NCBI RefSeq assembly: GCF_003352045.1
Contig: NZ_CP025815.1
Span: 2,852,001-2,916,000 of the forward strand
Length of the DNA stretch: 64,000 bases
Direction: 5' to 3'
Origin: Sulfitobacter sp. JL08
GTDB taxonomy: Bacteria; Pseudomonadota; Alphaproteobacteria; Rhodobacterales; Rhodobacteraceae
Shown: one piece after another, positions 45,091 to 54,194 of the stretch
Layout: every line of letters begins with the position of its first letter
Position numbering within the stretch: position 1 is the first letter of the stretch
Made by a program: the position numbers and the translations under genes
Notes under the pieces: generated by a model
Databases searched by the model: none
Told to the model about the DNA's origin: nothing
What the model saw: the letters and a program-made list of their open reading frames with translations, nothing else

Positions 45091-45780
45091 TCACGAAGTA
45101 CGCTGTACCAACCCGGGCGGATCCGCGATCAGGATCATGGAGCGGTTCAGTTCGATCAGCCCGTCCCGCTCCAGTTCCTGCAGGAGCGGCGAGCCCATGC
45201 TGCGCGACAAGTTGGCGATGGCGGCGATTTCGCTTTGCGTGGCGTCGATTACGGGCGGGTTCGGCGGGAACGCCTCCCGCAGCCCGGCGAGGCGCACGAG
45301 GGTCGCGGCGAGGCGCTGGCGGCTGTCGCGCAACATCAGGTCCTCGGCCAGACCAACTACGCGCGCAAGGTTGTCGGCCGTGAGATCCGCCACGTAGCGC
45401 CAAATCTCCGGCTGGCGGGCAGCCAGCGCTAGAAATCTGCGGCGTTCAATGGAAACGAGCGTGCTCGGACGTGTTGTGCGTGCGCCAACCAGTCGGACCC
45501 GCTGTCCCGTTAAGGTAACTTCACCAAACCAACAACCAGCGTGAAATATGAGACCTTTCTGTGGCGCCCGGGAGGACTGCGCGGCTTCGAAGGCGACGCA
45601 GCCGGCCTCGATGCCGAAAAATCCGCCTGGCTCGCCACCCAATTGATAGACAGACGCATCGGCCTCCAGTCGCAGAACGGTGGCGATGTCAAAAATTGCG
45701 GCCTGGATTTCCGCCGGGCAGTCCGACAGCCAGCCGACGCGGCGCAGGACTTCAATTTTCTCTATTTGGTTTTTTCTCAT
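45091..45780 (-). CDS. Crp/Fnr-family regulator
   Basis: From the ATG at 45780 the protein is 229 residues, with an N-terminal cyclic-nucleotide-binding-like beta barrel (LRRVGWLSDCPAEIQ, CWFGEVTLTGQ) and a C-terminal Crp-type winged helix (TQSEIAAIANLSRSMGSPLLQEL). It has no Cys cluster of FNR type. It is divergent from the DUF3604 genes and most likely controls them. The shared region has a perfect palindrome at 45795-45810. The later start is preferred because an upstream ATG at 45801 would put that palindrome inside the coding region. Confidence 0.88.
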   Translation of the reverse strand: MRKNQIEKIEVLRRVGWLSDCPAEIQAAIFDIATVLRLEADASVYQLGGEPGGFFGIEAGCVAFEAAQSSRAPQKGLIFHAGCWFGEVTLTGQRVRLVGARTTRPSTLVSIERRRFLALAARQPEIWRYVADLTADNLARVVGLAEDLMLRDSRQRLAATLVRLAGLREAFPPNPPVIDATQSEIAAIANLSRSMGSPLLQELERDGLIELNRSMILIADPPGLVQRTS

Positions 45781-45794
45781 TTTGTCGCCGATTA

Positions 45795-45810
45795 TGTCCA
45801 ATATTGGACA
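45795..45810. promoter_or_regulatory. perfect 16-bp palindrome, candidate operator
   Basis: TGTCCAATATTGGACA is its own reverse complement. It lies between the Crp-type regulator (start 45780) and the DUF3604 gene (start 45885). Crp/Fnr proteins bind palindromes of this size, so it is a good candidate site for the adjacent regulator. Confidence 0.75.
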
Positions 45811-45884
45811 ATGTTCCTACGTGTACCTCTTTATTTGTCAAGTCAACGCGCGCGTTTTCTGTAGGACACGAGAGGTTTGAAGTA

Positions 45885-47816
45885 ATGTTGACAAATCGCA
45901 AAGCCAAACTCAGGGCCCTGACGGCCCTTATTGCAAGTCTGGCGACGGCCGGCGCAGCGCAGGACGCGATCAATCCCGAAGATCTCTCCGGACCGGCGGG
46001 TCGGCCCTATTCGCCCTATGCAGACCGGGCCTTCCCGACCCAGGTCTTTTTCGGCGACACCCATGTCCACACCGCTCTCTCGGCGGATGCGGGTGGGAGC
46101 GGAACGCGCCTCCTCCCCCGCGATGCGTACCGGTTCGCTCGGGGCGAGCAGGTGACATCGAACACCGGCCAGCAGGTAAAACTCGCTCAGCCGCTCGATT
46201 TCTACATGATCACGGATCACTCGGACGGCATGGGGGCGATCACGGACATCATCGGAGGCGCTCCTAACATCATGGCCGACGAACAAGGCCGGTACTTCAA
46301 CGAGCAGTTCAATCTTGGTGGAACTGCGGCACAGCAGGCTGCCTTCGAGCTCAACTCTGCCTTCGCGCAGGGCGAGTTGTCGTCCGTGCTGAATTATCAA
46401 CCCGGCAACCCCGCCTACAAGCGGGTGTGGGACGACATCGTCGCCGCAGCCGAGGAATTCAGCGACCCGGGCTCCTTCACGACATTCATCGCCTACGAAT
46501 GGACGTCGCTGGTGGCGGGCAACAACCTGCACCGCAATGTCATCTTTCGTGATGGGTCTGAGCGGGCCGGCCAGCTTGTGCCGTACACAACAACGCCGCC
46601 GATCGGCTCGCCTGACCCGCGCGATCTGTGGTCCTGGCTCCAAAACTACGAAGACACCACGGGCGGCGACGTGCTTGCGATCCCGCATAACGGTAACCTG
46701 TCGAACGGTATGATGTTCTCGCTGCAGGACGACTTTGCGGAGGGCGCGCCTCTGGATGCCGCCTATGCCGAGCAACGGCAGAAATGGGAGCGCCTCTACG
46801 AGGCCACCCAGAACAAGGGCGACGGGGAGGCGCATCCGTTCCTGTCACCCGAGGACGAGTTCGCCGATTTCGAGACCTGGGACTACGGCAATCTTGACGC
46901 GTCCGCACCAAAGACAAACGACATGCTGGCCGGGGAATACGTGCGCTCCGGCCTGCAGCGCGGTCTTGTCCTCGAAGCGGAGTTGGGTACCAACCCCTTC
47001 AAGTTCGGACTGGTGGGAGCGTCGGACAATCACATCGGACTTACGACGCCCGACAACGACAATTTCTTCGGGAAGTATTCCGCCTATGAGCCCAGCCCAG
47101 ACCGCTCGCAGCATGTCAGCAAGACCTATGCCGACGGTTCCGACGCGCTGTATTCCTGGCAATACATCACTGCCGGGCTCACAGCGGTTTGGGCCGAGAG
47201 CAACACGCGCGGCGCGATCTTCGACTCGATGGAGCGCCGGGAAGTTTATGCCACGACGGGCCCGAGGATGCGGGTGAGGTTTTTTGGCGGCTGGCACTTC
47301 GAAGACGAGGACGTGCTCGGCCGAAACCTTGCGGTCACGGGCTATTCCAAGGGCGTGCCGATGGGCAGCGATCTGTTCGCCGGCGAAGGAGCGCCGTCTT
47401 TCCTCGTCTACGCCCTCCGCGATCCGATGGGGGCGAACCTCGACCGCGTGCAAATCGTCAAGGGCTGGATCGAAGCCGACGGCACACCGCGGGAAAGGGT
47501 CTACGATGTGGCGTGGTCGGATGGTCGGGAGCCGGATGCGGACGGCAAGCTACCCCCCGTCGGCAACACGGTCGATCTCTCGATCCCGTCATGGACGAAT
47601 ACTATCGGAGCGCCGGAATTGGGCGCGGTCTGGACTGACCCGGACTTCGACCCCGCTCTGTCTGCGTTCTACTATGCCCGCGTCATCGAGATACCCACCC
47701 CGCGCTGGACCGCCTATGATGCTGTGAAATTCAGCCTCGACCTGCCAGACGACGTGCGGCTGATCGCGCAAGAGCGCGCCTATACTTCGCCGATCTGGTA
47801 CAGCCCCGAAGGATAA
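45885..47816 (+). CDS. secreted DUF3604 protein 1
   Basis: From the ATG at 45885 the protein is 643 residues, with a signal peptide (LTALIASLATAGAAQ). The DUF3604 body has PHP-like metal-binding motifs: FGDTHVHTALSADAGG, MITDHSD, and a late ASDNHIG segment, then NTRGAIFDSMERREVYATTGPRM near residue 430. The family is uncharacterised but resembles metal-dependent phosphoesterases or hydrolases in the periplasm. A second member starts 4 bases after the stop, and the two share most motifs. Confidence 0.85.
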   Translation: MLTNRKAKLRALTALIASLATAGAAQDAINPEDLSGPAGRPYSPYADRAFPTQVFFGDTHVHTALSADAGGSGTRLLPRDAYRFARGEQVTSNTGQQVKLAQPLDFYMITDHSDGMGAITDIIGGAPNIMADEQGRYFNEQFNLGGTAAQQAAFELNSAFAQGELSSVLNYQPGNPAYKRVWDDIVAAAEEFSDPGSFTTFIAYEWTSLVAGNNLHRNVIFRDGSERAGQLVPYTTTPPIGSPDPRDLWSWLQNYEDTTGGDVLAIPHNGNLSNGMMFSLQDDFAEGAPLDAAYAEQRQKWERLYEATQNKGDGEAHPFLSPEDEFADFETWDYGNLDASAPKTNDMLAGEYVRSGLQRGLVLEAELGTNPFKFGLVGASDNHIGLTTPDNDNFFGKYSAYEPSPDRSQHVSKTYADGSDALYSWQYITAGLTAVWAESNTRGAIFDSMERREVYATTGPRMRVRFFGGWHFEDEDVLGRNLAVTGYSKGVPMGSDLFAGEGAPSFLVYALRDPMGANLDRVQIVKGWIEADGTPRERVYDVAWSDGREPDADGKLPPVGNTVDLSIPSWTNTIGAPELGAVWTDPDFDPALSAFYYARVIEIPTPRWTAYDAVKFSLDLPDDVRLIAQERAYTSPIWYSPEG

Positions 47817-47820
47817 GACC

Positions 47821-49656
47821 ATGAAACACAAGCATATCATTATTTCGGCCCTTTTTTGCGCCATGGCGCTGCCGGCGTGGGCTCAGGACGATTTCGCGGC
47901 CCGGGAAGCGCAGATCCCCGAAAACCCTCTGAAGAATGCCTATTTCGGCGAGACGCATGTGCATACTTCCTTCTCGCTCGACGCCTATATCGGCGGGACC
48001 CGTTTAACACCGTTCGACGCCTACCGCTTTGCTAAGGGCGAAGACGTGTCGGTGAACCACGTCCTGCACAATATCGGCCGGCCGCTCGATTTTGCCGCCG
48101 TATCGGATCATGCCGAGTTCCTGGGCGAAATGCTGTCGGCACAGGTGCCTGATGCACCTGGTCACTACCAGGAGGCGCTGGTCGAGCTCCGCGGTCTGAA
48201 CGACATCGAGGAACAGACGTCGTGGTTCACTAAATATGTGGTCAGCAACATGCGGTCGAACGACCCCGAGCATCCCCCGTTCTTCGAGGGTGCAGAGACG
48301 ACAAAGACGGCTTGGGAAGATTTCGTCATCGCCGCCGCGCAGGAGCACTATGATCCCGGGACATTCACGACGCTCATTGCCTTTGAATGGACCTCGGCCC
48401 CCAGCGCCGGCAACATGCACCGCAACGTGATCTTCCGCGATACCGTGGTGCCCGATCTGCCGCTCAGTGCGCTCGACACCCAGGACGAGGAAGAATTGTG
48501 GGCCTGGATGCAAGAACAGGAAGATGCCGGCTCGACCCTTCTGGCGATTCCGCACAATTCCAACGGCAGCAAGGGGCTGATGTTCGAACCGGTGGACAAT
48601 TCCGGCAACCCGCTGACGCGCGAATACGCAGAAAAACGCGCAAAGTGGGAACCACTGATCGAGATGATGCAGATCAAGGGTAATTCCGAGGTCGTTGCCT
48701 CGCTCTTTCCTGCCGACGAGTTCGCGGATTTCGAAAATGCCGAAAGCCTCGCGACCTTCAGCAACCGCACCTACCAGAAACAAAATTTCGTGCGGTGGGC
48801 GATCACCAAGGGGCTCGACTATGAGGCAGAACTGGGCGCGAACCCCTACAAGCTGGGCTTCATAGGCGGCACCGACAGCCACAACGGCACCCCGAGCGAC
48901 GTGACCGAGTCAACCTATAACGGCAGCCACGGCGTGGCCGACGGCACAATCGAGGAACGCCGCGAGGGTGGTATAGATGGCTGGCTGACCGGGCCCGACG
49001 CCAACCCGGGCTCGCTCGCCGGTGTCTGGGCACCGAGAAATACGCGCGGCGCGATCTACGACGCGATGGCAGCGCGCGAAACCTTTGCCACCTCCGGCCC
49101 ACGCATCAAACCGCGTTTCTTTGGCGGGGCTGGCCTCGCGGAAACCGACGACCCGCAACGCATGGTGCTGAACGGCTATGCCAACGGGGTTCCTATGGGG
49201 GGCACTCTGGGTGCAATGGACGGGCCGCCCAGCTTCAGCGTGCATGCGATGAAAGACCCCATGGGGGCCAATCTCGACCGGATTCAGATCATCAAGGGCT
49301 GGGTCGACGAGGCGGGCGAACCGCAGGAACGGATCATCGACGTGGCCGTGTCGGACGGGCGCGTGCCGGATGCGGAGGGGAGCATCCCGCCCGTTGGCAA
49401 TACTGTCGACACCGCCACCGCCACCTACACCAACGACATCGGCGCGCCGGAATTGATGGGTCACTGGACGGATGACGATTTCGACCCGGACAGCGCCGCG
49501 CTCTACTACGTTCGGGTGATCGAGATTCCGACGCCGCGTTGGACCACCTATGACGCGGTGCGCAATGGTCTGCCGCTGCTGGACAGCGTCCCGGCTACCA
49601 TACAGGAACGCGCATGGACCTCGCCGATCTGGTACAGCCCGGAGATGGACAGGTGA
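47821..49656 (+). CDS. secreted DUF3604 protein 2
   Basis: The 611-residue protein has a signal peptide (LFCAMALPAWAQ) and the same motif set: FGETHVHTSFSLDA, AAVSDHAEFLGEML, GGTDSHNGTP and NTRGAIYDAMAARETFATSGPRI. Conserved His and Asp residues are placed as in metal-binding PHP-type sites. It differs from protein 1 by an insert after SDHAEF. Its stop overlaps the next gene (GTGA). Both DUF3604 proteins are probably periplasmic hydrolases of unknown substrate. Confidence 0.87.
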   Translation: MKHKHIIISALFCAMALPAWAQDDFAAREAQIPENPLKNAYFGETHVHTSFSLDAYIGGTRLTPFDAYRFAKGEDVSVNHVLHNIGRPLDFAAVSDHAEFLGEMLSAQVPDAPGHYQEALVELRGLNDIEEQTSWFTKYVVSNMRSNDPEHPPFFEGAETTKTAWEDFVIAAAQEHYDPGTFTTLIAFEWTSAPSAGNMHRNVIFRDTVVPDLPLSALDTQDEEELWAWMQEQEDAGSTLLAIPHNSNGSKGLMFEPVDNSGNPLTREYAEKRAKWEPLIEMMQIKGNSEVVASLFPADEFADFENAESLATFSNRTYQKQNFVRWAITKGLDYEAELGANPYKLGFIGGTDSHNGTPSDVTESTYNGSHGVADGTIEERREGGIDGWLTGPDANPGSLAGVWAPRNTRGAIYDAMAARETFATSGPRIKPRFFGGAGLAETDDPQRMVLNGYANGVPMGGTLGAMDGPPSFSVHAMKDPMGANLDRIQIIKGWVDEAGEPQERIIDVAVSDGRVPDAEGSIPPVGNTVDTATATYTNDIGAPELMGHWTDDDFDPDSAALYYVRVIEIPTPRWTTYDAVRNGLPLLDSVPATIQERAWTSPIWYSPEMDR

Positions 49657-50633
49657 GCATTGTTCGCACCCTTGGCGCCGCCGCCCTGATGTCTGCCACG
49701 CTCGCCCCAGCCGCGCAGGCGGTCGAGGGCGGTATCGGCGCCTATTTCCTTGGCACCCGCGACAGCTTTGCCGGCGTTGTGCCGCCGCCCGGCACCTACC
49801 TGTCGTTCAGCTATGACCACCTGAAGGGCGACGTGACGGGCGTCTCAATCGGCGGCCTGCCGATCAGGGCGGATTCGGAGGTCACGGTGGATCTCTTGCG
49901 GTTGGGGATTACACATTCTTTCGACGCCGATGTCTTGGGTGGCCAGCCGGCGCTGAACCTGACGGTGCCAATCCTCGATGTCGGGCTTGGCTTTACCGCG
50001 ATCACACCACCTCTGGCGGGGTCCAGGATCGACGATTCCACTTCGGGTGTGGGCGACATTATCTTCACCCCGATGGTCGGCTGGAATCGCGGGAAGTTGA
50101 ATTACAGCGCCGCGCTTTCGGTTTATGCACCGACAGGCAATTACGACACCGCCACGATTGATGTGCCCAACCGCAGTATCGACGCGCTGTCCAACGGGAA
50201 GAACGTCTGGTCCTTCCAGCCCGTTTTCGCGGCAACATGGTTCAACCCACAATCGGGGCTGGAGCTGTCGGGGACGGCGTCGATGCTGTTCTCGACTAGG
50301 AACAAGGCTACGGACTACCAAACTGCGCCAGCCGTCCAGTTGGAAGCCGCCGTGTTGCAGCATACCAAGTCAGGCTGGGCGTTCGGTGTGACCGGCTATC
50401 ACTACGAACAGATCCGCGATGACAGCGGCAGCGGCGCGGTTGGAACGCGCGCGGCCCTTGGCGCCAGATCGCTGCGTGCAAAGGTCAGTGGCGCGGGGCC
50501 GATCATCACGTATTCCGGGGTGTCGCTATTCGGCGGCCAGGCCAGTTTCGAGCTGAAATACACAAGCGAGTTCAATGCAAAGCGCCGGTTCGAAAGCGAT
50601 ATATTGTCGTTAAACATGTCCGTTTCCTTCTGA
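49653..50633 (+). CDS. outer-membrane channel-like protein (MetA-pathway phenol degradation/SphA type)
   Basis: From the GTG at 49653, which overlaps the DUF3604 stop as GTGA, the 326-residue product has a signal peptide and a beta-rich body. The pattern (GDIIFTPMVGWNRGKLNYSAALSVYAPTGNYD, in blocks) and a terminal Phe after alternating residues (LSLNMSVSF) fit an outer-membrane barrel of the family found beside phenol and other aromatic degradation genes. It may import the hydrophobic substrate of the DUF3604 enzymes. Confidence 0.8.
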   Translation: MSIVRTLGAAALMSATLAPAAQAVEGGIGAYFLGTRDSFAGVVPPPGTYLSFSYDHLKGDVTGVSIGGLPIRADSEVTVDLLRLGITHSFDADVLGGQPALNLTVPILDVGLGFTAITPPLAGSRIDDSTSGVGDIIFTPMVGWNRGKLNYSAALSVYAPTGNYDTATIDVPNRSIDALSNGKNVWSFQPVFAATWFNPQSGLELSGTASMLFSTRNKATDYQTAPAVQLEAAVLQHTKSGWAFGVTGYHYEQIRDDSGSGAVGTRAALGARSLRAKVSGAGPIITYSGVSLFGGQASFELKYTSEFNAKRRFESDILSLNMSVSF

Positions 50634-51275
50634 CGGGAGCGACAGTCTGCCACCCCTTTTTCCAGCATAGGGCTCTGCCCAGTAGCGCACCATTACGAGA
50701 GCATTTGATCCACGACGAACCCCAGAGCAGACTGAAACTATTACTTGCGGTCACGGTCAGGACTACACGTCGCCTGAAAGGTCGCAAGTGCTGTTTTTCT
50801 TCCGTCAGGTTTTTTATAGTGCTTTTCTGAAAGCGCACCGTACGGCATGTTTTTTCCCAAAGTCGTTCTGTTTCCAATGCGCCTCAAAGTGACCTATTTC
50901 GCTGAATCGCCAAACACCCAAAAAGGCCCGCAGGAGATCGATGTCATGTCGCAATCAAAGTACACACTGCACGCTTCTGCGCATTGCGGTAAAAATAGAA
51001 CTTTCCAAGCCATCGCTGGATAGACAAACAGAATGACTACGAATGACCGCTTCGGACTGGTCTTCAGGCCTTGGTGCATGTCGCAGCATCGGTGACTCCG
51101 GGCTCACTGCCGTCATTCGCGGCGCAAAGCACCATTGGCCGCAATGCGGAAAACCGGCCGTTCGCTGCACTCTGTATTAATGACCGCCTTGCGGGACAAA
51201 GCTGGCCTTCAATGCGATGCATCAACCAATCTTGCACTACATGAAAAGTTTGCGGATCAGAATGGGCGGCTTTCT
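50634..51275. other. intergenic region with mosaic repeats
   Basis: No gene is supported over 640 bp. The section 51100-51190 has the repeat seen at 35949-36005 (TCACTGCCGTCATTCGCGGC, GCAATGCGGAAAACCGGCCG). The rest is unremarkable. Confidence 0.6.
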
Positions 51276-52259
51276 CTAAGACTTCGATGCTTCGGCAATG
51301 CACTTCATGTGCCGCATGTCGGTCCCGCAGCAGCCGCCTAGGACCCGAATGTGGGGAAACCTCCGCTTGATGTCAGCGAGTTGCTCGCCGAGTTCCCGCG
51401 GATTGCCGTCATCGAGTTCTTCGGCTTCATCCAGTTCCGCATGACTGCAGCGTGATGCGTTGGCGACGATGCCTTTGACGCGTTGAATCCAAGGTTCGTC
51501 GACCAAAGTCTTGGCAAAATGGTCGGGGTGGGCACAGTTGATCATGAAATACGTGGTGTAGGCATTGGTTGCGGTATCCACGGCGGTGATGGCGTCGGCC
51601 AAGGTTTCCCCTGTCGGCAGCCGCCCATCCGTTTCCACCGTGAAGCTGATGATGACCGGCAGGTCGAAACGCTGCGCGGCCCGCACGATGCCAATAGCCT
51701 CGGCGCTATAGGCCAAGGTGTATGCACTGACGACATCCACAGCCGTTTCCGAAAAAGCCGAGATTTGCTCGGAATGATACTGCTCGGCTTGATCCGCGTT
51801 TATCTGATCTACGGGCGCATAGGCATCGTCCCGAGGGCCGAGGTTTGCGCTGATCAGGGTTGGGACATCACGCGCTTCCGAACGCACTTCGTCCATCAGC
51901 TCGACGGCCTGCTGGTTAAAGTATCTGAGTTGCGCAGGCGAATACCCTAAAGGTGCGGCGCGGTCCCGGTTGGCCACCCATGTCGGGCTTTCCAGAATGA
52001 CACCTGTTCCTTCAACTCTGCCCAAGTCGATCAAGTTACGCAGATACTCCTTGAGCAACGCGCGCCCGTCTTCGGTTTCTAACAGTGGATAAGAGGCAAA
52101 TCCGGGAAGATCGATTCCGCGTGTGAAAATCAGGTCTGTTTCCATCCCGACATAGACCAGGAACAAATCCGTGTCAGAGTTGAGGAGGTTTGCGGTGCGA
52201 CCGGGCGCATCCGGAGCCGCTTTGCGAGTGATTGATTTGTCTGAGGATAACTGGGGCAT
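51276..52259 (-). CDS. homocysteine S-methyltransferase-family protein
   Basis: From the ATG at 52259 (AGAGAAGG upstream) the protein is 327 residues. The family's zinc-binding cysteines are in MINCAHPDHF and VLGGCCGTDMRHM. The TIM-barrel start has LLNSDTDLFLVYVG, and ILESPTWVANRD is near residue 90. Members move a methyl group from S-methylmethionine, betaine or related donors to homocysteine. The donor is not known. It is divergent from a regulator-hydrolase fusion, which likely controls it. Confidence 0.88.
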   Translation of the reverse strand: MPQLSSDKSITRKAAPDAPGRTANLLNSDTDLFLVYVGMETDLIFTRGIDLPGFASYPLLETEDGRALLKEYLRNLIDLGRVEGTGVILESPTWVANRDRAAPLGYSPAQLRYFNQQAVELMDEVRSEARDVPTLISANLGPRDDAYAPVDQINADQAEQYHSEQISAFSETAVDVVSAYTLAYSAEAIGIVRAAQRFDLPVIISFTVETDGRLPTGETLADAITAVDTATNAYTTYFMINCAHPDHFAKTLVDEPWIQRVKGIVANASRCSHAELDEAEELDDGNPRELGEQLADIKRRFPHIRVLGGCCGTDMRHMKCIAEASKS

Positions 52260-52323
52260 TGGCCTTCTCTGAGTGTGTTTCTGAACAAGCGTATATGCGG
52301 GTGTGCGCTGTGCTTCCGTTCTC

Positions 52324-52343
52324 GTATCGTTGGTGTATCGTTG
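52324..52343. promoter_or_regulatory. 11-bp phased direct repeat upstream of the regulator-hydrolase gene
   Basis: GTATCGTTG occurs at 52324-52332 and again at 52335-52343, a period of 11 bp, one turn of the helix. OmpR-type winged-helix proteins bind such repeats, and the adjacent gene encodes one. It lies 35 bases before that gene's start and 65 before the divergent methyltransferase start. Confidence 0.55.
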
Positions 52344-52377
52344 TTTTTGCGATGATTGATGATTACTGAGGGGGCTG

Positions 52378-53577
52378 ATGCAACGGTGGGTTCTGGATAG
52401 GGAGGACGGCACTGTATCGTCGGGCGCTGATCAGTGTCAGCTGTCGCCAAGGGCAACGGAAATCCTTGCCTTCATGATCGGAAACTCCCGGACGGTTCTG
52501 CCGCGCGACAGAATCCTTGCTGAGGTCTGGCAGGGGCTGCATGTGAGCCCGGATCTTGTTCGCGAGTACATCTTCGAAATCCGAAAGGCGCTTGGCGATA
52601 GTGCCTCTGAGCCGCAGTTTATCGAAACCGTTGGCCGTCGTGGGTACCGCCTGATTGGTCCGGTCACTTTGAAACCTGCCGGTGCGGTTTCCAAAACGGC
52701 GAGATATACCCTCAGGCCCGATCGCCTGAGCCGTGCGGCGCAAATGTCCGGTGTCAGGTACTGTACATCGAAGGACGGCACCTCGATCGCGCATGCTGTG
52801 TCCGGCGAAGGATATCCGCTCCTTTTTGCAGGAAGCTGGATGACCCATCTGGTCATGGATTGGGAAAGCCCTGCCTATGGCGATTACGTCGCCCATCTTT
52901 CCGAACGGTTTCGGGTGATCCGATACGATCAGCGCGGAAATGGCCTGTCACAATGGGCCGACACGGATATCGTCTTTGACCGTCTGGTTGATGATATGGA
53001 ATGCGTCATTGACACATACGGGCATGACCAGGTCGCCATACTTGGCATGTCTCAAGGGGCGTCTGTGGCGATTGCTTATGCGCAAAGGCACCCGGACCGT
53101 GTGTCACATTTGATCTTGAATGGTGGCTATGCCCGTGGTCGCAGGATGCGAGGCAACGCGCGCGACATCGAAGAAAGCGACGCACTGATTGGCCTGATCC
53201 GCACCTGCTGGGGTAACGACAATCCGGCTGTGCGTCAGACGCTGACGACGCTTTTCATGCCGGACGCAACGAAAGAGCAAATGCAGTGGTTCAACGATTT
53301 CCAAAAGCTTTGTGGCCCAAGCGAGACTATCGCCGAGTTTCGGTCCGTGTTTGACGAAGTTGATGTGGTCGGGATGTTGCCAAAGACCATAGTCCCAACT
53401 TTGGTGCTGCACAGTAGCGAAGACGCAGTGTCTCCGCTGACAGAGGGAAAGCTCCTCGCTTCGCAAATTCCCGGGGCGGCATTTGTTGAGTTGGACAGTC
53501 CCAATCATCTGCTTTTTGAGAGCGAAAAAGAGTTCGGCAAGATGCTCAAGATGATTGAGGAATTTGCAGGGCCCTGA
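52378..53577 (+). CDS. winged-helix regulator fused to alpha/beta hydrolase
   Basis: The 399-residue protein combines an OmpR-type DNA-binding domain (residues about 1-95, RDRILAEVW, VREYIFEIRKAL, FIETVGRRGYRLIG) and an alpha/beta hydrolase (about 125-399). The hydrolase has oxyanion region AGSWMTHLV, nucleophile elbow GMSQGAS (Ser225), likely acid Asp in SSEDAVSP and His in DSPNHLLF. All three catalytic residues appear kept. It could sense a small molecule by binding or hydrolysing it and so control transcription. It starts 118 bp from the divergent methyltransferase gene. Confidence 0.88.
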   Translation: MQRWVLDREDGTVSSGADQCQLSPRATEILAFMIGNSRTVLPRDRILAEVWQGLHVSPDLVREYIFEIRKALGDSASEPQFIETVGRRGYRLIGPVTLKPAGAVSKTARYTLRPDRLSRAAQMSGVRYCTSKDGTSIAHAVSGEGYPLLFAGSWMTHLVMDWESPAYGDYVAHLSERFRVIRYDQRGNGLSQWADTDIVFDRLVDDMECVIDTYGHDQVAILGMSQGASVAIAYAQRHPDRVSHLILNGGYARGRRMRGNARDIEESDALIGLIRTCWGNDNPAVRQTLTTLFMPDATKEQMQWFNDFQKLCGPSETIAEFRSVFDEVDVVGMLPKTIVPTLVLHSSEDAVSPLTEGKLLASQIPGAAFVELDSPNHLLFESEKEFGKMLKMIEEFAGP

Positions 53578-53627
53578 TCTTGCTTGGGGCGTCCGCTTCG
53601 GTAAAAATGGAGTTTTTCAACACAATC

Positions 53628-53775
53628 AGCTCGATGCAGTCATTCACCGAAATTTGGTGACTGTCTGCTGTGCAGCGCAAAGCAGTCCTTCATGGCTGCA
53701 AATTCGAATTTTTGCTTTTGAACGACTGCTTTCACCGGCACCAGACGTTCGCTGCACTCTGCAAGAATGACCGCC
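53628..53775. repeat. dispersed intergenic repeat R1, copy D
   Basis: Shares long identical runs with 27928-28075 (for example TGTGCAGCGCAAAGCAGTCC) and the CACCAGACGTTCGCTGCACT block with copy E. It lies after the regulator-hydrolase gene. Confidence 0.8.
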
Positions 53776-54194
53776 TTGCGGGACAAAGCTGCCTGATGCA
53801 CCTGCGGCTATTGCTCACGCAGCATTTCCCTGCAGTTGCATCAAGATTTATTGCTACGATGCAGCCAGCGTCGTAAAAGCCGCCATTCAAAGTTACCATC
53901 CTCGGTGGATTTCAACCCGAGCTTTCGCCGTCTCATGGTCGAATTCACAGTTAGCAAGAAAAGTGCCATTTCGCTACGCGCGCGGCAGTGGCCAGTTTTA
54001 GCAAGTATTCCCGCATTTGGCCGCATGTCTCGCACATAGCGTTTATGGTATCTTGCCATGATTTTGAGCCTATGAATCCATAGTATTTAAATATTCGCTG
54101 CTTCGGCGGATCAGCCTGACAAATGGAATCGGCCTACTTCTAAAGTTTCGCCAAACGAAACATCGCTGCTGTACTGCGTGGCGATGATCTTCCC
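53776..54194. other. intergenic gap
   Basis: No gene or RNA recognised between the repeat and the end of the PAS-cyclase gene. Debris of mosaic repeats is seen near 53780-53830 (GACAAAGCTGCCTGATGCAC). Confidence 0.4.

Noticed and set aside
44771-45403. 210-codon minus-strand ORF overlapping the Crp-type gene
   Set aside because: It is Arg/Pro/Ala-rich shadow coding in another frame of the regulator gene; no domain and no ribosome site.
45843-46835. 330-codon minus-strand ORF inside the DUF3604 gene
   Set aside because: Antisense shadow in GC-rich DNA; the plus strand has signal peptide and family motifs.
48004-48882. 292-codon minus-strand ORF inside the second DUF3604 gene
   Set aside because: Antisense shadow; the plus frame is continuous with conserved motifs and tight operon spacing.
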